A DNA stretch of 64,000 nt from Marinomonas sargassi (GTDB lineage Bacteria > Pseudomonadota > Gammaproteobacteria > Pseudomonadales > Marinomonadaceae): assembly GCF_025716875.1 (NCBI RefSeq), contig NZ_JAOVZB010000001.1:372001-436000 (forward strand), in the 5' to 3' direction. How positions within the stretch are numbered: position 1 is the stretch's first letter; every line of letters starts with the position of its first letter. Positions 9,084-17,134 of this stretch are shown here, in pieces. A program made the position numbers and the translations under genes. The notes beneath the pieces are model-generated. The model did no database searches and had not been told where the DNA came from. It worked only from the letters and a program-made list of their open reading frames with translations.

Positions 9084-9286
9084 TTCTAGACACACCTTAA
9101 GACAAAATTTGTTGATTAAATACGCAATAGAATTGCGTTTGATAAATACATAAGCCGCACATTGTACTCTTTGACTGAATTTCCCTCAATGGTGATCTAG
9201 CGACCTTTTTGGGACGTAATCCATAATATATGGCGACTTTTTATCGTCTTTTCGAAAAAGTCACAAAATTTATGGGAGCTTGAGCC

Positions 9287-9694
9287 ATGCTAACCATTTT
9301 TTATGATGGTAACTGTCCACTCTGTAAAGCTGAAATGAATCAGCTCCAACAGCTCGATCTAAACAATAATTTATCTCTAGAAAATATTCACGCAGAAGAC
9401 TTTCAACTTAGGTTTCCAGACATAAGCCCCTCTCGCGCTGACCAAATATTGCATGGTCAATTAGCGACCGGGGAGATGATTTATGGTTTAGATGTGACTT
9501 GCTTAGCTTGGAAAACCGTAGGGAAGCACTCGTGGATGCAAGCCCTACGCTGGCCACTGATTCGCCCCATTGCCGACATAATTTATTTAGGTTTTGCTCG
9601 TTATCGGCACCCAATAACCAAGCTGATTTTTAGAAATGAAAAACGCTGTGAAACAGGCAGCTGCCAGCCTCGCCCTAAAAAGGAAAAAGGCTAA
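9287..9694 (+). CDS. DCC-family thiol-disulfide oxidoreductase-like protein (DUF393)
   Basis: The protein starts MLTIFYDGNCPLCKAEM, the DxxCPxC signature of the DUF393/YuxK family, and its 135 residues are normal for that family. It is thought to have a redox role, but its partner is not known. A second Cys pair (CETGSC) lies near the C-terminus. GGGAG is placed eight bases before the ATG. The gene is co-directional with the short-chain dehydrogenase that starts 36 bases later, so the two probably share a message. Confidence 0.85.
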   Translation: MLTIFYDGNCPLCKAEMNQLQQLDLNNNLSLENIHAEDFQLRFPDISPSRADQILHGQLATGEMIYGLDVTCLAWKTVGKHSWMQALRWPLIRPIADIIYLGFARYRHPITKLIFRNEKRCETGSCQPRPKKEKG

Positions 9695-9730
9695 AAATTT
9701 ACTCCATCACTCTACCTTTTAAGGATTTCT

Positions 9731-10459
9731 ATGTCGTTTCATGCCCTAGTTATCGGAGCCAACAGCACCATTGCGAAAGCCGCTATTCAACAGCTTGAAA
9801 ACGACCCGCTTTGTCAGGGGGTGTTTTCTGTAAGCCGCACAGTGTCGAATAGTGAAGAAAGTTTAACTAGAAAAACTGTTTGGATTGCTTGTGACTATTC
9901 TGCCAGTAGCATCGAAGAAGCTTGTAAACTGATTAGCTCTAAATCCGTCTTAATCACTAAGGTTTTAATTTGCAATGGTGTACTTCATAACGACACCATG
10001 ATGCCGGAGAAAAAGCTAGAAGATATCAATCAGCAACAACTCGAACACACCCTGTATGCAAACACCATTACACCTATGCTTTGGCTTAGTCAGCTTATGC
10101 CTATTTTGCGTGGCAAAGAGCCCACTCAAGTCGCCATATTTAGTGCTCGGGTTGGTAGTATTTCAGATAACAATATGGGTGGTTGGTATAGTTACAGAGC
10201 ATCAAAGGCCGCATTAAACATGCTTATCAAAACCTCAGCCATTGAATACGCTAGAAGAGCAAAAAACGTAAAGTTAATGGCCTTTCATCCGGGCACTACA
10301 GACACCCCTTTATCCAAACCTTTTCAAAGCTCGGTTCCTAAAGGCAAACTTTTCACCGCTGAATTTGTCGCCAAGCAGTTGCTAGACATTATGAACACTG
10401 TACCTATGGATAACGAAGCAAGCTTTCTCGATTGGAACAATAAATCTATAGATTGGTGA
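9731..10459 (+). CDS. Short-chain dehydrogenase (C-factor-like SDR)
   Basis: The Rossmann start is ALVIGANSTIAKAA, a variant of the TGxxxGIG motif. A middle LICNGVLHN stands in for the NNAG element, and the catalytic YSYRASKAALNM contains the YxxxK pair. Its length of 242 residues is typical for classical SDRs, and the arrangement resembles CsgA/C-factor-like proteins. It is a cytoplasmic NAD(P)-dependent oxidoreductase of unknown substrate. AAGGA precedes the ATG by five bases. Confidence 0.85.
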   Translation: MSFHALVIGANSTIAKAAIQQLENDPLCQGVFSVSRTVSNSEESLTRKTVWIACDYSASSIEEACKLISSKSVLITKVLICNGVLHNDTMMPEKKLEDINQQQLEHTLYANTITPMLWLSQLMPILRGKEPTQVAIFSARVGSISDNNMGGWYSYRASKAALNMLIKTSAIEYARRAKNVKLMAFHPGTTDTPLSKPFQSSVPKGKLFTAEFVAKQLLDIMNTVPMDNEASFLDWNNKSIDW

Positions 10460-10482
10460 CTTCTAAGAAATCAGTATTTGTG

Positions 10483-10530
10483 AGTCTAATCACTTAATTG
10501 CTAAGACTAATAGCTTAATTGCTCAGACTA
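10483..10530. repeat. 21-bp tandem repeat, 2.3 copies, before the LacI gene
   Basis: Two adjacent 21-base units (10483-10503 and 10504-10524) and a six-base third start share the core CTTAATTGCT and differ at about four places. They sit within 100 bases of the LacI-family start codon, so they may be regulatory or a simple slippage product. Confidence 0.7.
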
Positions 10531-10584
10531 GGCGCATGGTTTAAAGTACTCCCTCGCATAATAGAGTGAGCTTGAGATAACACC

Positions 10585-11601
10585 TTGCCAAAAAAACAAA
10601 CCAAACACTTCACGACAATTTCAGATGTTGCAAAGCACGCTAAGGTGGGCAAAACCAGCGTGTCCCGCTATTTGAATGGCGAGCAAGATAAGTTATCAAA
10701 AGAATTGAGAGAGAAAATTTCCAAAGCCATCGAGCAATTAGACTTTCGACCAAATCATTCCGCCCGCATGTTACGTGCAGGGCACTCCAAGCTAATTGGC
10801 CTCATGTTTGCCGATGTCACCAACCCCTATTCCATTGATGTATTAAAAGGCATTGAGCAGGTCTGTCGAAAAGAAGGCTACATGCTAATGGTTTGCAATA
10901 CAGATAATGAAAAGTCCTTACAGGATAATTATTTATCTATTTTAGAAGCCCATAGAGTAGATGGCATCATCATGAATGTGGCTGGCATGGCAGCCAAACA
11001 GATAGAGAATTTATCCAAACTTACCAGCCCTGTGGTATTGGTTGACCGTATTCACCCTTCGCTAGCATTCGACTCTGTCGGCCTTGACAACAAAGCGGCG
11101 GTTTTTGCAGCTTGCGAGCATTTGCAAAGCAAAGCTTATGAAGCCATTTTAGTGGTTACAGAGTCATTAGTGATTGAGCCTCGTCGAGCACGGATTGAAG
11201 CAATTCATTCTTTTGCAGAACAACACCCTCATATCGATTTTGAAACCGTTGAAGTCGAGAATATGAGCAGTCAGGCTAATTCCAAGATTATTGAAGACTT
11301 TATGGGTCGTCATCCGAATCGTAAAAAAGCTATTTTTACCACCAATGGTGTGACCACCATGATGGTCGCTAAAGTATTGAAAAGCTTAAATATTAAAGTC
11401 GGTTCTGAGATAGGTCTGATAGGTATCGATGATCCTGAGTGGGCACAATTATTTGAAGGCGGCATAACCGTAATACGCCAACCTACTCAAGATATAGGTC
11501 AAACAGCTTGTAATAGATTGCTGTCTAGGATTTTAGGAAATGCAGAAGCCCCGCAACAAATTCAGTTACCTGCCGAACTTGTAGTACGAGATTCCACCTA
11601 A
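10585..11601 (+). CDS. LacI-family regulator, probably of ketodeoxygluconate metabolism
   Basis: A helix-turn-helix (TTISDVAKHAKVGKTSVSRYLNG, near residues 10-32) is followed by the hinge helix (RPNHSARMLRAGHS) and a periplasmic-binding-type sugar domain (LIGLMFADVTNPYSIDVLKGIEQ), 338 residues in all. It starts at TTG (10585); no better start is in reach. The gene lies directly upstream of, and parallel to, KDG kinase, and an operator-like palindrome stands in the gap. I infer that it represses the kdgK operon and responds to KDG or a related sugar acid. Naming it KdgR is an inference from context. Confidence 0.85.
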   Translation: MPKKQTKHFTTISDVAKHAKVGKTSVSRYLNGEQDKLSKELREKISKAIEQLDFRPNHSARMLRAGHSKLIGLMFADVTNPYSIDVLKGIEQVCRKEGYMLMVCNTDNEKSLQDNYLSILEAHRVDGIIMNVAGMAAKQIENLSKLTSPVVLVDRIHPSLAFDSVGLDNKAAVFAACEHLQSKAYEAILVVTESLVIEPRRARIEAIHSFAEQHPHIDFETVEVENMSSQANSKIIEDFMGRHPNRKKAIFTTNGVTTMMVAKVLKSLNIKVGSEIGLIGIDDPEWAQLFEGGITVIRQPTQDIGQTACNRLLSRILGNAEAPQQIQLPAELVVRDST

Positions 11602-11655
11602 AAACACTCTTTTTCTATAGTATGACAATAACGGATTTGTGAGTAAAAACTATCA

Positions 11656-11671
11656 ATGGAACCGATTCCAT
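11656..11671. promoter_or_regulatory. LacI-type operator in front of kdgK
   Basis: ATGGAACCGATTCCAT is a near-perfect palindrome with a central CG, the usual form of LacI-family operators. It lies 85 bases before the kdgK ATG and 55 bases after the stop of the LacI gene. I see no second copy before other genes in the window. Confidence 0.65.
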
Positions 11672-11755
11672 GATACCTTACTGCTCAAATTTTGTTAGTA
11701 TCAACAAAAAGTAAATACGTTATTAAAATAACAATACGAGATAGGACATATCATT

Positions 11756-12712
11756 ATGCAAGCGAATCAAACTCAATCTTTTGTAACACTTGGCGAGGCA
11801 ATGGGGCTGTTTGTTGCTAAAACACCTGGAAAATTGTCTACCGTTGAAGAATTCAGCCGCTTTTTAGCAGGCGCTGAAGTCAATGTTGCTGTAGGTATGG
11901 CTCGTTTGGGATTTGAATCAACCTACATAAGTAAAGTAGGCGACGATTGCATTGGTGAGTTCATTTGCGATGCTATCAGTAAAGAAAACATCAGCACGCA
12001 AGGCATCTCTAAAACGGACGCTTACCCTACAGGCTTTATGATGAAAGCCAACGTGACTGACGGCAGCGATCCATCGGTTGAATACTTCCGCCGCAACTCT
12101 GCCGCTTCCACGTTATGTGCTGACGACATCAGCCCAGATCTTTTCAAAGCAGGCACACACTTGCACCTAACAGGTGTTGCAGCAGCGGTTTCTGAGCCAA
12201 TGCGTTCTGCAGTTAAACAAGCTCTAAGCTATGCGAAAGCCCAAGGTTGCAGCATCACATTCGACACTAACTTACGCCCTACATTATGGCCAAGCAAAGA
12301 AGTGATGATTGAAACCATTAATGAATTAGCCTTTGCTAGTGATGTAGTTTTACCGGGCATCGAAGAAGGCCTTATCCTTGTGGGCAGCGACGACCCTGAA
12401 ACGATTGCTGACTTCTACATTAACAACGGTGCGAAAACCGTTATTGTTAAGCTAGGCAGCGCAGGTGCTTACTACAAAACATCTGAAGGAGAGACGGGTA
12501 CCGTCGCTGGCTTCAAAGTAGAAAAAGTGGTTGATACGGTTGGTGCTGGTGATAGTTTTGCAACGGGCGTTATTTCCGCTCTGCTTGATGGCAAAACCGT
12601 TGAAGAAGCATCACGACGAGGCAACCTGTTTGGCTCCCTTACTGTTCAAGTAAGTGGTGACAGCGAAGCTCTACCGACTCGCGCACAACTGATCGAACTA
12701 GAGTCTGCCTAA
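11756..12712 (+). CDS. kdgK: 2-dehydro-3-deoxygluconokinase (KDG kinase)
   Basis: This is a PfkB-family kinase that phosphorylates 2-keto-3-deoxygluconate to KDPG, which then enters the Entner-Doudoroff aldolase step. The N-terminal FVTLGEAMGLFVA and FLAGAEVNVAVGMARLG motifs, the SVEYFRRNSAAS sugar-binding stretch and the anion-hole motif DTVGAGDSF with catalytic Asp266 are all present. Its length of 318 residues is typical. An AGGA site precedes the ATG by nine bases. The hydroxyacid dehydrogenase starts four bases after its stop, so the two genes are cotranscribed. It is the anchor for reading this region as sugar-acid catabolism. Confidence 0.9.
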   Translation: MQANQTQSFVTLGEAMGLFVAKTPGKLSTVEEFSRFLAGAEVNVAVGMARLGFESTYISKVGDDCIGEFICDAISKENISTQGISKTDAYPTGFMMKANVTDGSDPSVEYFRRNSAASTLCADDISPDLFKAGTHLHLTGVAAAVSEPMRSAVKQALSYAKAQGCSITFDTNLRPTLWPSKEVMIETINELAFASDVVLPGIEEGLILVGSDDPETIADFYINNGAKTVIVKLGSAGAYYKTSEGETGTVAGFKVEKVVDTVGAGDSFATGVISALLDGKTVEEASRRGNLFGSLTVQVSGDSEALPTRAQLIELESA

Positions 12713-12716
12713 TAGC

Positions 12717-13697
12717 ATGAAGCCAAAGGTCCTTTTATACAAAAGGATACCTGAACAAGCGCTTGCCAAGCTGCAAGCGCAGTGTGATGTCGTCAGCTTT
12801 GACGGCATCCCTCACTCTACAGAGTTTTATCGTGAACTTGCCGATGCTCAAGGCCTGATTGGCTCCAGCGCTGTAATCAATCACCCTCTTCTTAAAAAAG
12901 CCCCAAAACTGAAAGCCATATCAACCATTTCCGTTGGTACAGATCAATTCGATCATGATTACTTAGCAAGTCACCAAATCCCTCTAATGCACACCCCCAA
13001 CGTGCTGAATGAAACCACCGCAGATACCATTTTCACCTTGATCATGTGTACTGCGAGACGTGCTGTCGAACTGACCAACATGGTCAAGCAAGGCAATTGG
13101 ACTAGCAGTATCAAGGAGCCCCATTTCGGTACAGATGTTCACGGAAAAACGTTAGGTATCATAGGTATGGGGAGAATAGGCGAAGCCTTAGCCAAGCGGG
13201 CACACTTTGGTTTTGATATGCCCATTCAATATTGCAACCGCTCTCGCAATATGAAGGCAGAACACACTTATAACGCGACCTATTTGGATATGGGTAACTT
13301 ATTGGCCAGCTCCGACTTTGTTTGTGTGATGACACCGCTCACACCTGATACACACAAGCTAATCGGGGCGAATGAATTCGCTAAGATGAAGAAAAGCGCC
13401 ATTTTCATTAATGCCTCTCGCGGTAAAGTCATCGACGAAACGGCACTCATTGAGGCATTAGAACGAGGCGAGATTCGAGCTGCTGGATTAGATGTGTTTG
13501 AAGTCGAGCCACTACCTGCAGATTCGCCATTGTGTCAGCTCAACAATGCCGTACTCTTCCCTCACATAGGTTCAGCAACCGCCGAAACCCGCTTAAAAAT
13601 GATTGAGTGTGCGATAGATAATTTGATCAATGCACTAAAGGGTGACCTTTCCAAAAACTGCGCTAACGCTCACCTTTTTATAAACCCAACCGACTAG
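12717..13697 (+). CDS. ghrB: D-2-hydroxyacid dehydrogenase (GhrB / 2-ketogluconate reductase type)
   Basis: The 326-residue protein has the NAD(P) Rossmann motif GIIGMGRIGEALAKRA and the catalytic trio seen as ASRGKV (Arg), FEVEP (Glu) and PHIGSATAETR (His). This subfamily reduces glyoxylate, hydroxypyruvate and 2-keto-gluconate or 5-keto acids using NADPH. Tight linkage to KDG kinase supports a sugar-acid role over glyoxylate alone. Its last four bases overlap the last bases of the convergent LysR gene. The gene symbol is by family resemblance and the substrate is not proved. Confidence 0.8.
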   Translation: MKPKVLLYKRIPEQALAKLQAQCDVVSFDGIPHSTEFYRELADAQGLIGSSAVINHPLLKKAPKLKAISTISVGTDQFDHDYLASHQIPLMHTPNVLNETTADTIFTLIMCTARRAVELTNMVKQGNWTSSIKEPHFGTDVHGKTLGIIGMGRIGEALAKRAHFGFDMPIQYCNRSRNMKAEHTYNATYLDMGNLLASSDFVCVMTPLTPDTHKLIGANEFAKMKKSAIFINASRGKVIDETALIEALERGEIRAAGLDVFEVEPLPADSPLCQLNNAVLFPHIGSATAETRLKMIECAIDNLINALKGDLSKNCANAHLFINPTD

Positions 13698-14608
13698 AAG
13701 TATTCTTTTTTATCTTGGTAAGCTTGTTTGATGTGTTCTATCAGCAACTTTAACTTAGTTGGTAAGTACTTAGTTACTGGGTAAATTGCATATACGCCTA
13801 ATTGCCTTGGCTTGTAATCTATTAAGATTTCTTTGAGATCGCCCTTTTGCAGATCCTCATAAACACAACAGCGGGGTACATAAACAATACCAAAACCTGC
13901 TAATGCTGCTTTTCGTAGTGCCTGCGCATTATTAGTCGCTAAACTGCCGCTAATGCGAACACTCTCTTCTTGAGCTTCCTGACCACTTTCATGCTTGGTA
14001 AAACGCCAATCGAATGAGCCCTGTGCCTGATAGGTATACGCAAGACAATTGTGAGATTTAAGCTCTTCAAGCTGGCTAGGCTCAGCGTATTTTTCTATAT
14101 AGCTCGGCGCACAACACACGACCCAGCTGGATTGAATGAGAGGTTTAGCAATGAGGCTAGAATCCTCTAACTGGCCCGTGCGAACCGCAAGATCTAATCC
14201 TTCTTCAACCAAATTCACAAAGCCATTTTCAAGGCGCATATCCACACTAATATTCGGATAAGTATCACAGAAACTAGCGATGGCTTCAGATAGCAACAGC
14301 TCACCAGAAATGGTAGGAACGGAAATCTTAATATGACCCGTTAGCCCTTGGCTGAAGGCCGATACCGACGCCACGGCATCATTCACTTGGCCTTCTATGT
14401 TTTTCGCATGGACATATAAGCTCTCACCCGCTTCAGTAAGGCTCAATCGTCGAGTGGTGCGGTGAATAAGCTGTACACCTAAATCTTGCTCCAGTTTACT
14501 GATTCGTTTACTTAATGCTGGTGTAGAAAGATCCGCCAGCTGAGCAGCCTTATTAAAAGCACCAGTCTCGGCCACATACACAAACAATGTCAGATCGGCT
14601 GAATTCAA
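13694..14608 (-). CDS. LysR-family transcriptional regulator
   Basis: The N-terminal winged helix (LTLFVYVAETGAFNKAAQLADLSTPALSKRISKLEQDLG) and the effector domain that follows (GHIKISVPTISGELLLSEAIA) give 304 residues, the usual LysR length. It reads away from the FMN alpha-hydroxyacid dehydrogenase gene at 14718 with a 109-bp shared promoter gap, the classical arrangement for a LysR protein controlling its neighbour and itself. The effector is unknown. Closest kin are the AaeR/DmlR-like LysR group, judged by general pattern only. Confidence 0.9.
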   Translation of the reverse strand: MNSADLTLFVYVAETGAFNKAAQLADLSTPALSKRISKLEQDLGVQLIHRTTRRLSLTEAGESLYVHAKNIEGQVNDAVASVSAFSQGLTGHIKISVPTISGELLLSEAIASFCDTYPNISVDMRLENGFVNLVEEGLDLAVRTGQLEDSSLIAKPLIQSSWVVCCAPSYIEKYAEPSQLEELKSHNCLAYTYQAQGSFDWRFTKHESGQEAQEESVRISGSLATNNAQALRKAALAGFGIVYVPRCCVYEDLQKGDLKEILIDYKPRQLGVYAIYPVTKYLPTKLKLLIEHIKQAYQDKKEYF

Positions 14609-14717
14609 CTTGATTACACCTTTTTAAGAAATAGTTTATTAGTTTATGTCATATTTATCACAAATCAATCACAGTCTATAGTGGCTCCATCAAACAACAA
14701 AAAAGCAGGTATGAAGA

Positions 14718-15878
14718 ATGCGGTTAAAAGATTGCCACAACTTCCATGATTTTCGAATCTTGGCTAAAAAGCGTTTACCCGGCCCTATTTTTAACTATAT
14801 CGACGGTGGTTCTGATGACGAATCTACTTACCGACGCAACACTACCGCTTTTGAAACTTGTGACCTAGTCCCTAGTGTTTTGGCGGGCGTGAAGGATGTT
14901 GATCTTTCTGTGACAGTTATGGGGCAAAAGCTCGACATGCCTGTGTACTGTTCACCAACCGCTTTACAACGTCTATTCCATCATCAAGGCGAGAGAGCGG
15001 TTGCTAACGCAGCTGAAAAGTACGGCACCATGTTTGGCGTATCTTCCCTTGGCACCGTTAGTATGGAAGAGATTGCCAAACAAACCAGCACACCTCAGGT
15101 CTACCAGTTTTACTTCCATAAAGATCATGCATTGAACCGAGCGATGATGACCCGTGCAAAGGAAGCAGGTATCGAGGTCATGATGTTGACTGTAGATTCC
15201 ATTACAGGCGGTAACCGTGAGCGAGATCTACGCACTGGTTTTTCCATTCCTTTCCGCTTGAACCTAAGTGGCCTATTACAGTTTGCATTAAAACCTATGT
15301 GGGGAATCAACTACGTTACCCACGAGAAATTCAGCCTGCCTCAACTTGATGCCCACGTTGATATGGGATCTGGCGCCACCTCCATTGGCGACTACTTTAC
15401 CAACATGTTAGACCCTTCTATGGATTGGGATGATGTGGCTGAAATAGTGAAATTCTGGGACGGTCAGTTCTGCTTAAAAGGCGTTATGAGTAGAGAAGAC
15501 GCCCGTAAAGCCGTAGAGATTGGTTGTACTGGCATTATTATCTCTAACCACGGCGGTCGTCAGTTGGATGGCTCTCGCAGTTCATTCGATCAATTAGCAG
15601 AAATTGTTGATGAAGTGGGCGATGAAATAGACGTCATCTTCGATAGCGGTGTGCAGCGTGGCACCCATGTTTTAAAAGCCTTATCTCTTGGTGCCAAAGC
15701 CGTTGGCATTGGTAGAATGTACCTTTACCCACTTGCGGCTGCAGGCCAACCGGGCGTTGAACGCGCCTTGGGACTAATGAAGTCAGAACTTGAACGAGAT
15801 ATGAAGCTGATGGGTAAGACGTCTATAGATCAATTATCAAGGGAAAACCTGCGTTTCCGATCTGACTCATCTTTATAG
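14718..15878 (+). CDS. FMN-dependent alpha-hydroxyacid dehydrogenase (L-lactate dehydrogenase type)
   Basis: The 386 residues start with the conserved FRILAKKRLPGPIFNYIDGGSDDE and carry the catalytic SNHGGRQLD (His278) and late FDSGVQRGTHVLKALSLGAKAVGIGR phosphate-binding motifs of the FMN TIM-barrel family. Such enzymes oxidise L-lactate, mandelate or glycolate to the 2-keto acid and pass electrons to quinone or oxygen. The length and the RLNLSGLLQFALKP insert fit the LldD group, but the neighbourhood is not a lactate operon. It is controlled, I infer, by the divergent LysR gene. A strong terminator follows at 15933-15967. Confidence 0.85.
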   Translation: MRLKDCHNFHDFRILAKKRLPGPIFNYIDGGSDDESTYRRNTTAFETCDLVPSVLAGVKDVDLSVTVMGQKLDMPVYCSPTALQRLFHHQGERAVANAAEKYGTMFGVSSLGTVSMEEIAKQTSTPQVYQFYFHKDHALNRAMMTRAKEAGIEVMMLTVDSITGGNRERDLRTGFSIPFRLNLSGLLQFALKPMWGINYVTHEKFSLPQLDAHVDMGSGATSIGDYFTNMLDPSMDWDDVAEIVKFWDGQFCLKGVMSREDARKAVEIGCTGIIISNHGGRQLDGSRSSFDQLAEIVDEVGDEIDVIFDSGVQRGTHVLKALSLGAKAVGIGRMYLYPLAAAGQPGVERALGLMKSELERDMKLMGKTSIDQLSRENLRFRSDSSL

Positions 15879-15932
15879 TGTAAACATCCTCCTGCATCTC
15901 CTTTATGGAAAGTAAAGATGATGCTTTTTATG

Positions 15933-15967
15933 CCAGCTAATGCCTCTATTAGCTGGTATTTTTTTCA
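15933..15967 (+). terminator. Terminator of the FMN dehydrogenase gene
   Basis: A perfect 9-bp stem (CCAGCTAAT at 15933-15941 and ATTAGCTGG at 15948-15956) is followed by TATTTTTTTTC on the plus strand. It lies about 55 bases after the stop. Confidence 0.9.
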
Positions 15968-15983
15968 TCCTTCTATAAACCAA

Positions 15984-16589
15984 TCAATTCCTTTCGTTTA
16001 GCAGCACAATGTCAGGAAGGTTTTCTGCAACTTCTTCTACAGTTTGATACTGAGCCAATACCATCACCACTTGTGGTAGAGGCTCCGCCCATACTTCTGG
16101 CAAATCAGCTTCACCTTGCGAAATAATGGGAAATGCGAGCTTTTCAACCGGCGGACAGAATTGTGCATCAACGCCTTGTTTGTTACCTCTAGGGTCGATG
16201 CGATACCAACCCATACCCTCCAAGAAAACTGCATTTAAGCCATGTAAGCAAAATGGTGGCTGATCGTCATGAATGGTTAAGCGCTGGTAGCATAAACCTG
16301 TAGGAATGTTATTTGCTCGTAGCAAAGCCGCTAGTAGATGGCTTTTGGCATAACAATACCCTGTGCCATGTAAAAGAACGTCTGAAGCTTTACAGGTCAC
16401 TGGGTTAAGCTTGTAGTCCCAACTGTGCTTAATCTCATCACGTACAAACGCAAAGCACTTACGAATAATATCTTCTGGTTGAGACAAACCTTCCGCTAAA
16501 GCTTTCGCCTTTTCTAATACTACTGGAGTCTGCCAATCAATATATTCGCTTGAAACGAGATATTCCTTTAACTCAATATGTTCGTACAC
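15984..16589 (-). CDS. Transglutaminase-like cysteine protease-fold protein
   Basis: The papain-like transglutaminase core is visible: the Cys in GYCYAKSHLLAALLRA, the His in FCLHGLNAVFLEG and the Asp in WYRIDPRGNK, in the proper order and spacing. Such small bacterial proteins act as peptidases or amidases on largely unknown substrates. The frame is open to a TTG at 16628, but a GTG at 16589 is preceded by AAAGGG at seven bases, so I chose it, giving 201 residues with catalytic residues near 79, 116 and 132. No signal peptide is seen. It reads in the same direction as the monooxygenase-fold gene starting at 16983 and only 46 bases separate them, so they probably share an operon. Confidence 0.8.
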   Translation of the reverse strand: MYEHIELKEYLVSSEYIDWQTPVVLEKAKALAEGLSQPEDIIRKCFAFVRDEIKHSWDYKLNPVTCKASDVLLHGTGYCYAKSHLLAALLRANNIPTGLCYQRLTIHDDQPPFCLHGLNAVFLEGMGWYRIDPRGNKQGVDAQFCPPVEKLAFPIISQGEADLPEVWAEPLPQVVMVLAQYQTVEEVAENLPDIVLLNERN

Positions 16590-16635
16590 TCTGTTGCCCT
16601 TTCGATTAATCGTTAGAAACCATAACAATTAAGAA

Positions 16636-16983
16636 TTAATAAATAGGTTTGTCGTATTGATGACCTTCATCTGTGTATGCCGTTACCATCACGTCATCCA
16701 CCAGCCCAGTGTCTGCCTCAACATGTGTGGCAAAAAACGCTTGAATTTGTGCACGTCGCCCGTGGGCAGACCAAGCTTCAGCACTCTGCCAAATTTCGTT
16801 AAAAACAATAGGGAATTCATTTCGAGATGCACTAGGGTGATCAATTTGTCGAGTCAGCATATATTGCACGCAGCCTTCTTCTCGTAATGAATCAGGTTCT
16901 AATGCTTTTAATACCTCAAACAAGGCTTCTTCTTGGCCTGCTTTTGGCTTGAATTGGGCTAATACATACACTCGGTTTGACAT
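16636..16983 (-). CDS. Antibiotic-biosynthesis-monooxygenase (ABM) domain protein
   Basis: This 115-residue alpha-beta barrel has the ABM pattern: VYVLAQFKPKAGQEEALFEVLKALEP, then a mid EEGCVQYMLTRQ strand and FNEIWQSAEAWSAHGRRAQIQAFF. Members act as small quinol or heme-type oxygenases or have unknown roles. A GTG at 16995 is also in frame, but the ATG at 16983 fits the family N-terminus better. It forms a likely two-gene unit with the transglutaminase-like gene downstream. Confidence 0.8.
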   Translation of the reverse strand: MSNRVYVLAQFKPKAGQEEALFEVLKALEPDSLREEGCVQYMLTRQIDHPSASRNEFPIVFNEIWQSAEAWSAHGRRAQIQAFFATHVEADTGLVDDVMVTAYTDEGHQYDKPIY

Positions 16984-17134
16984 AATTTTTCTCACTTAAT
17001 CTATAAAATCTGCTCGGGCACCCAAAGTGGGTAATCATTTATTGTATTGTACTTTGTCTCAGCCGCTTTGTTTTCACCTATTCTAGTACTTCCGTAATAT
17101 AAGGTTTCTATTTTCATGATGTCAGCTTAATAAC

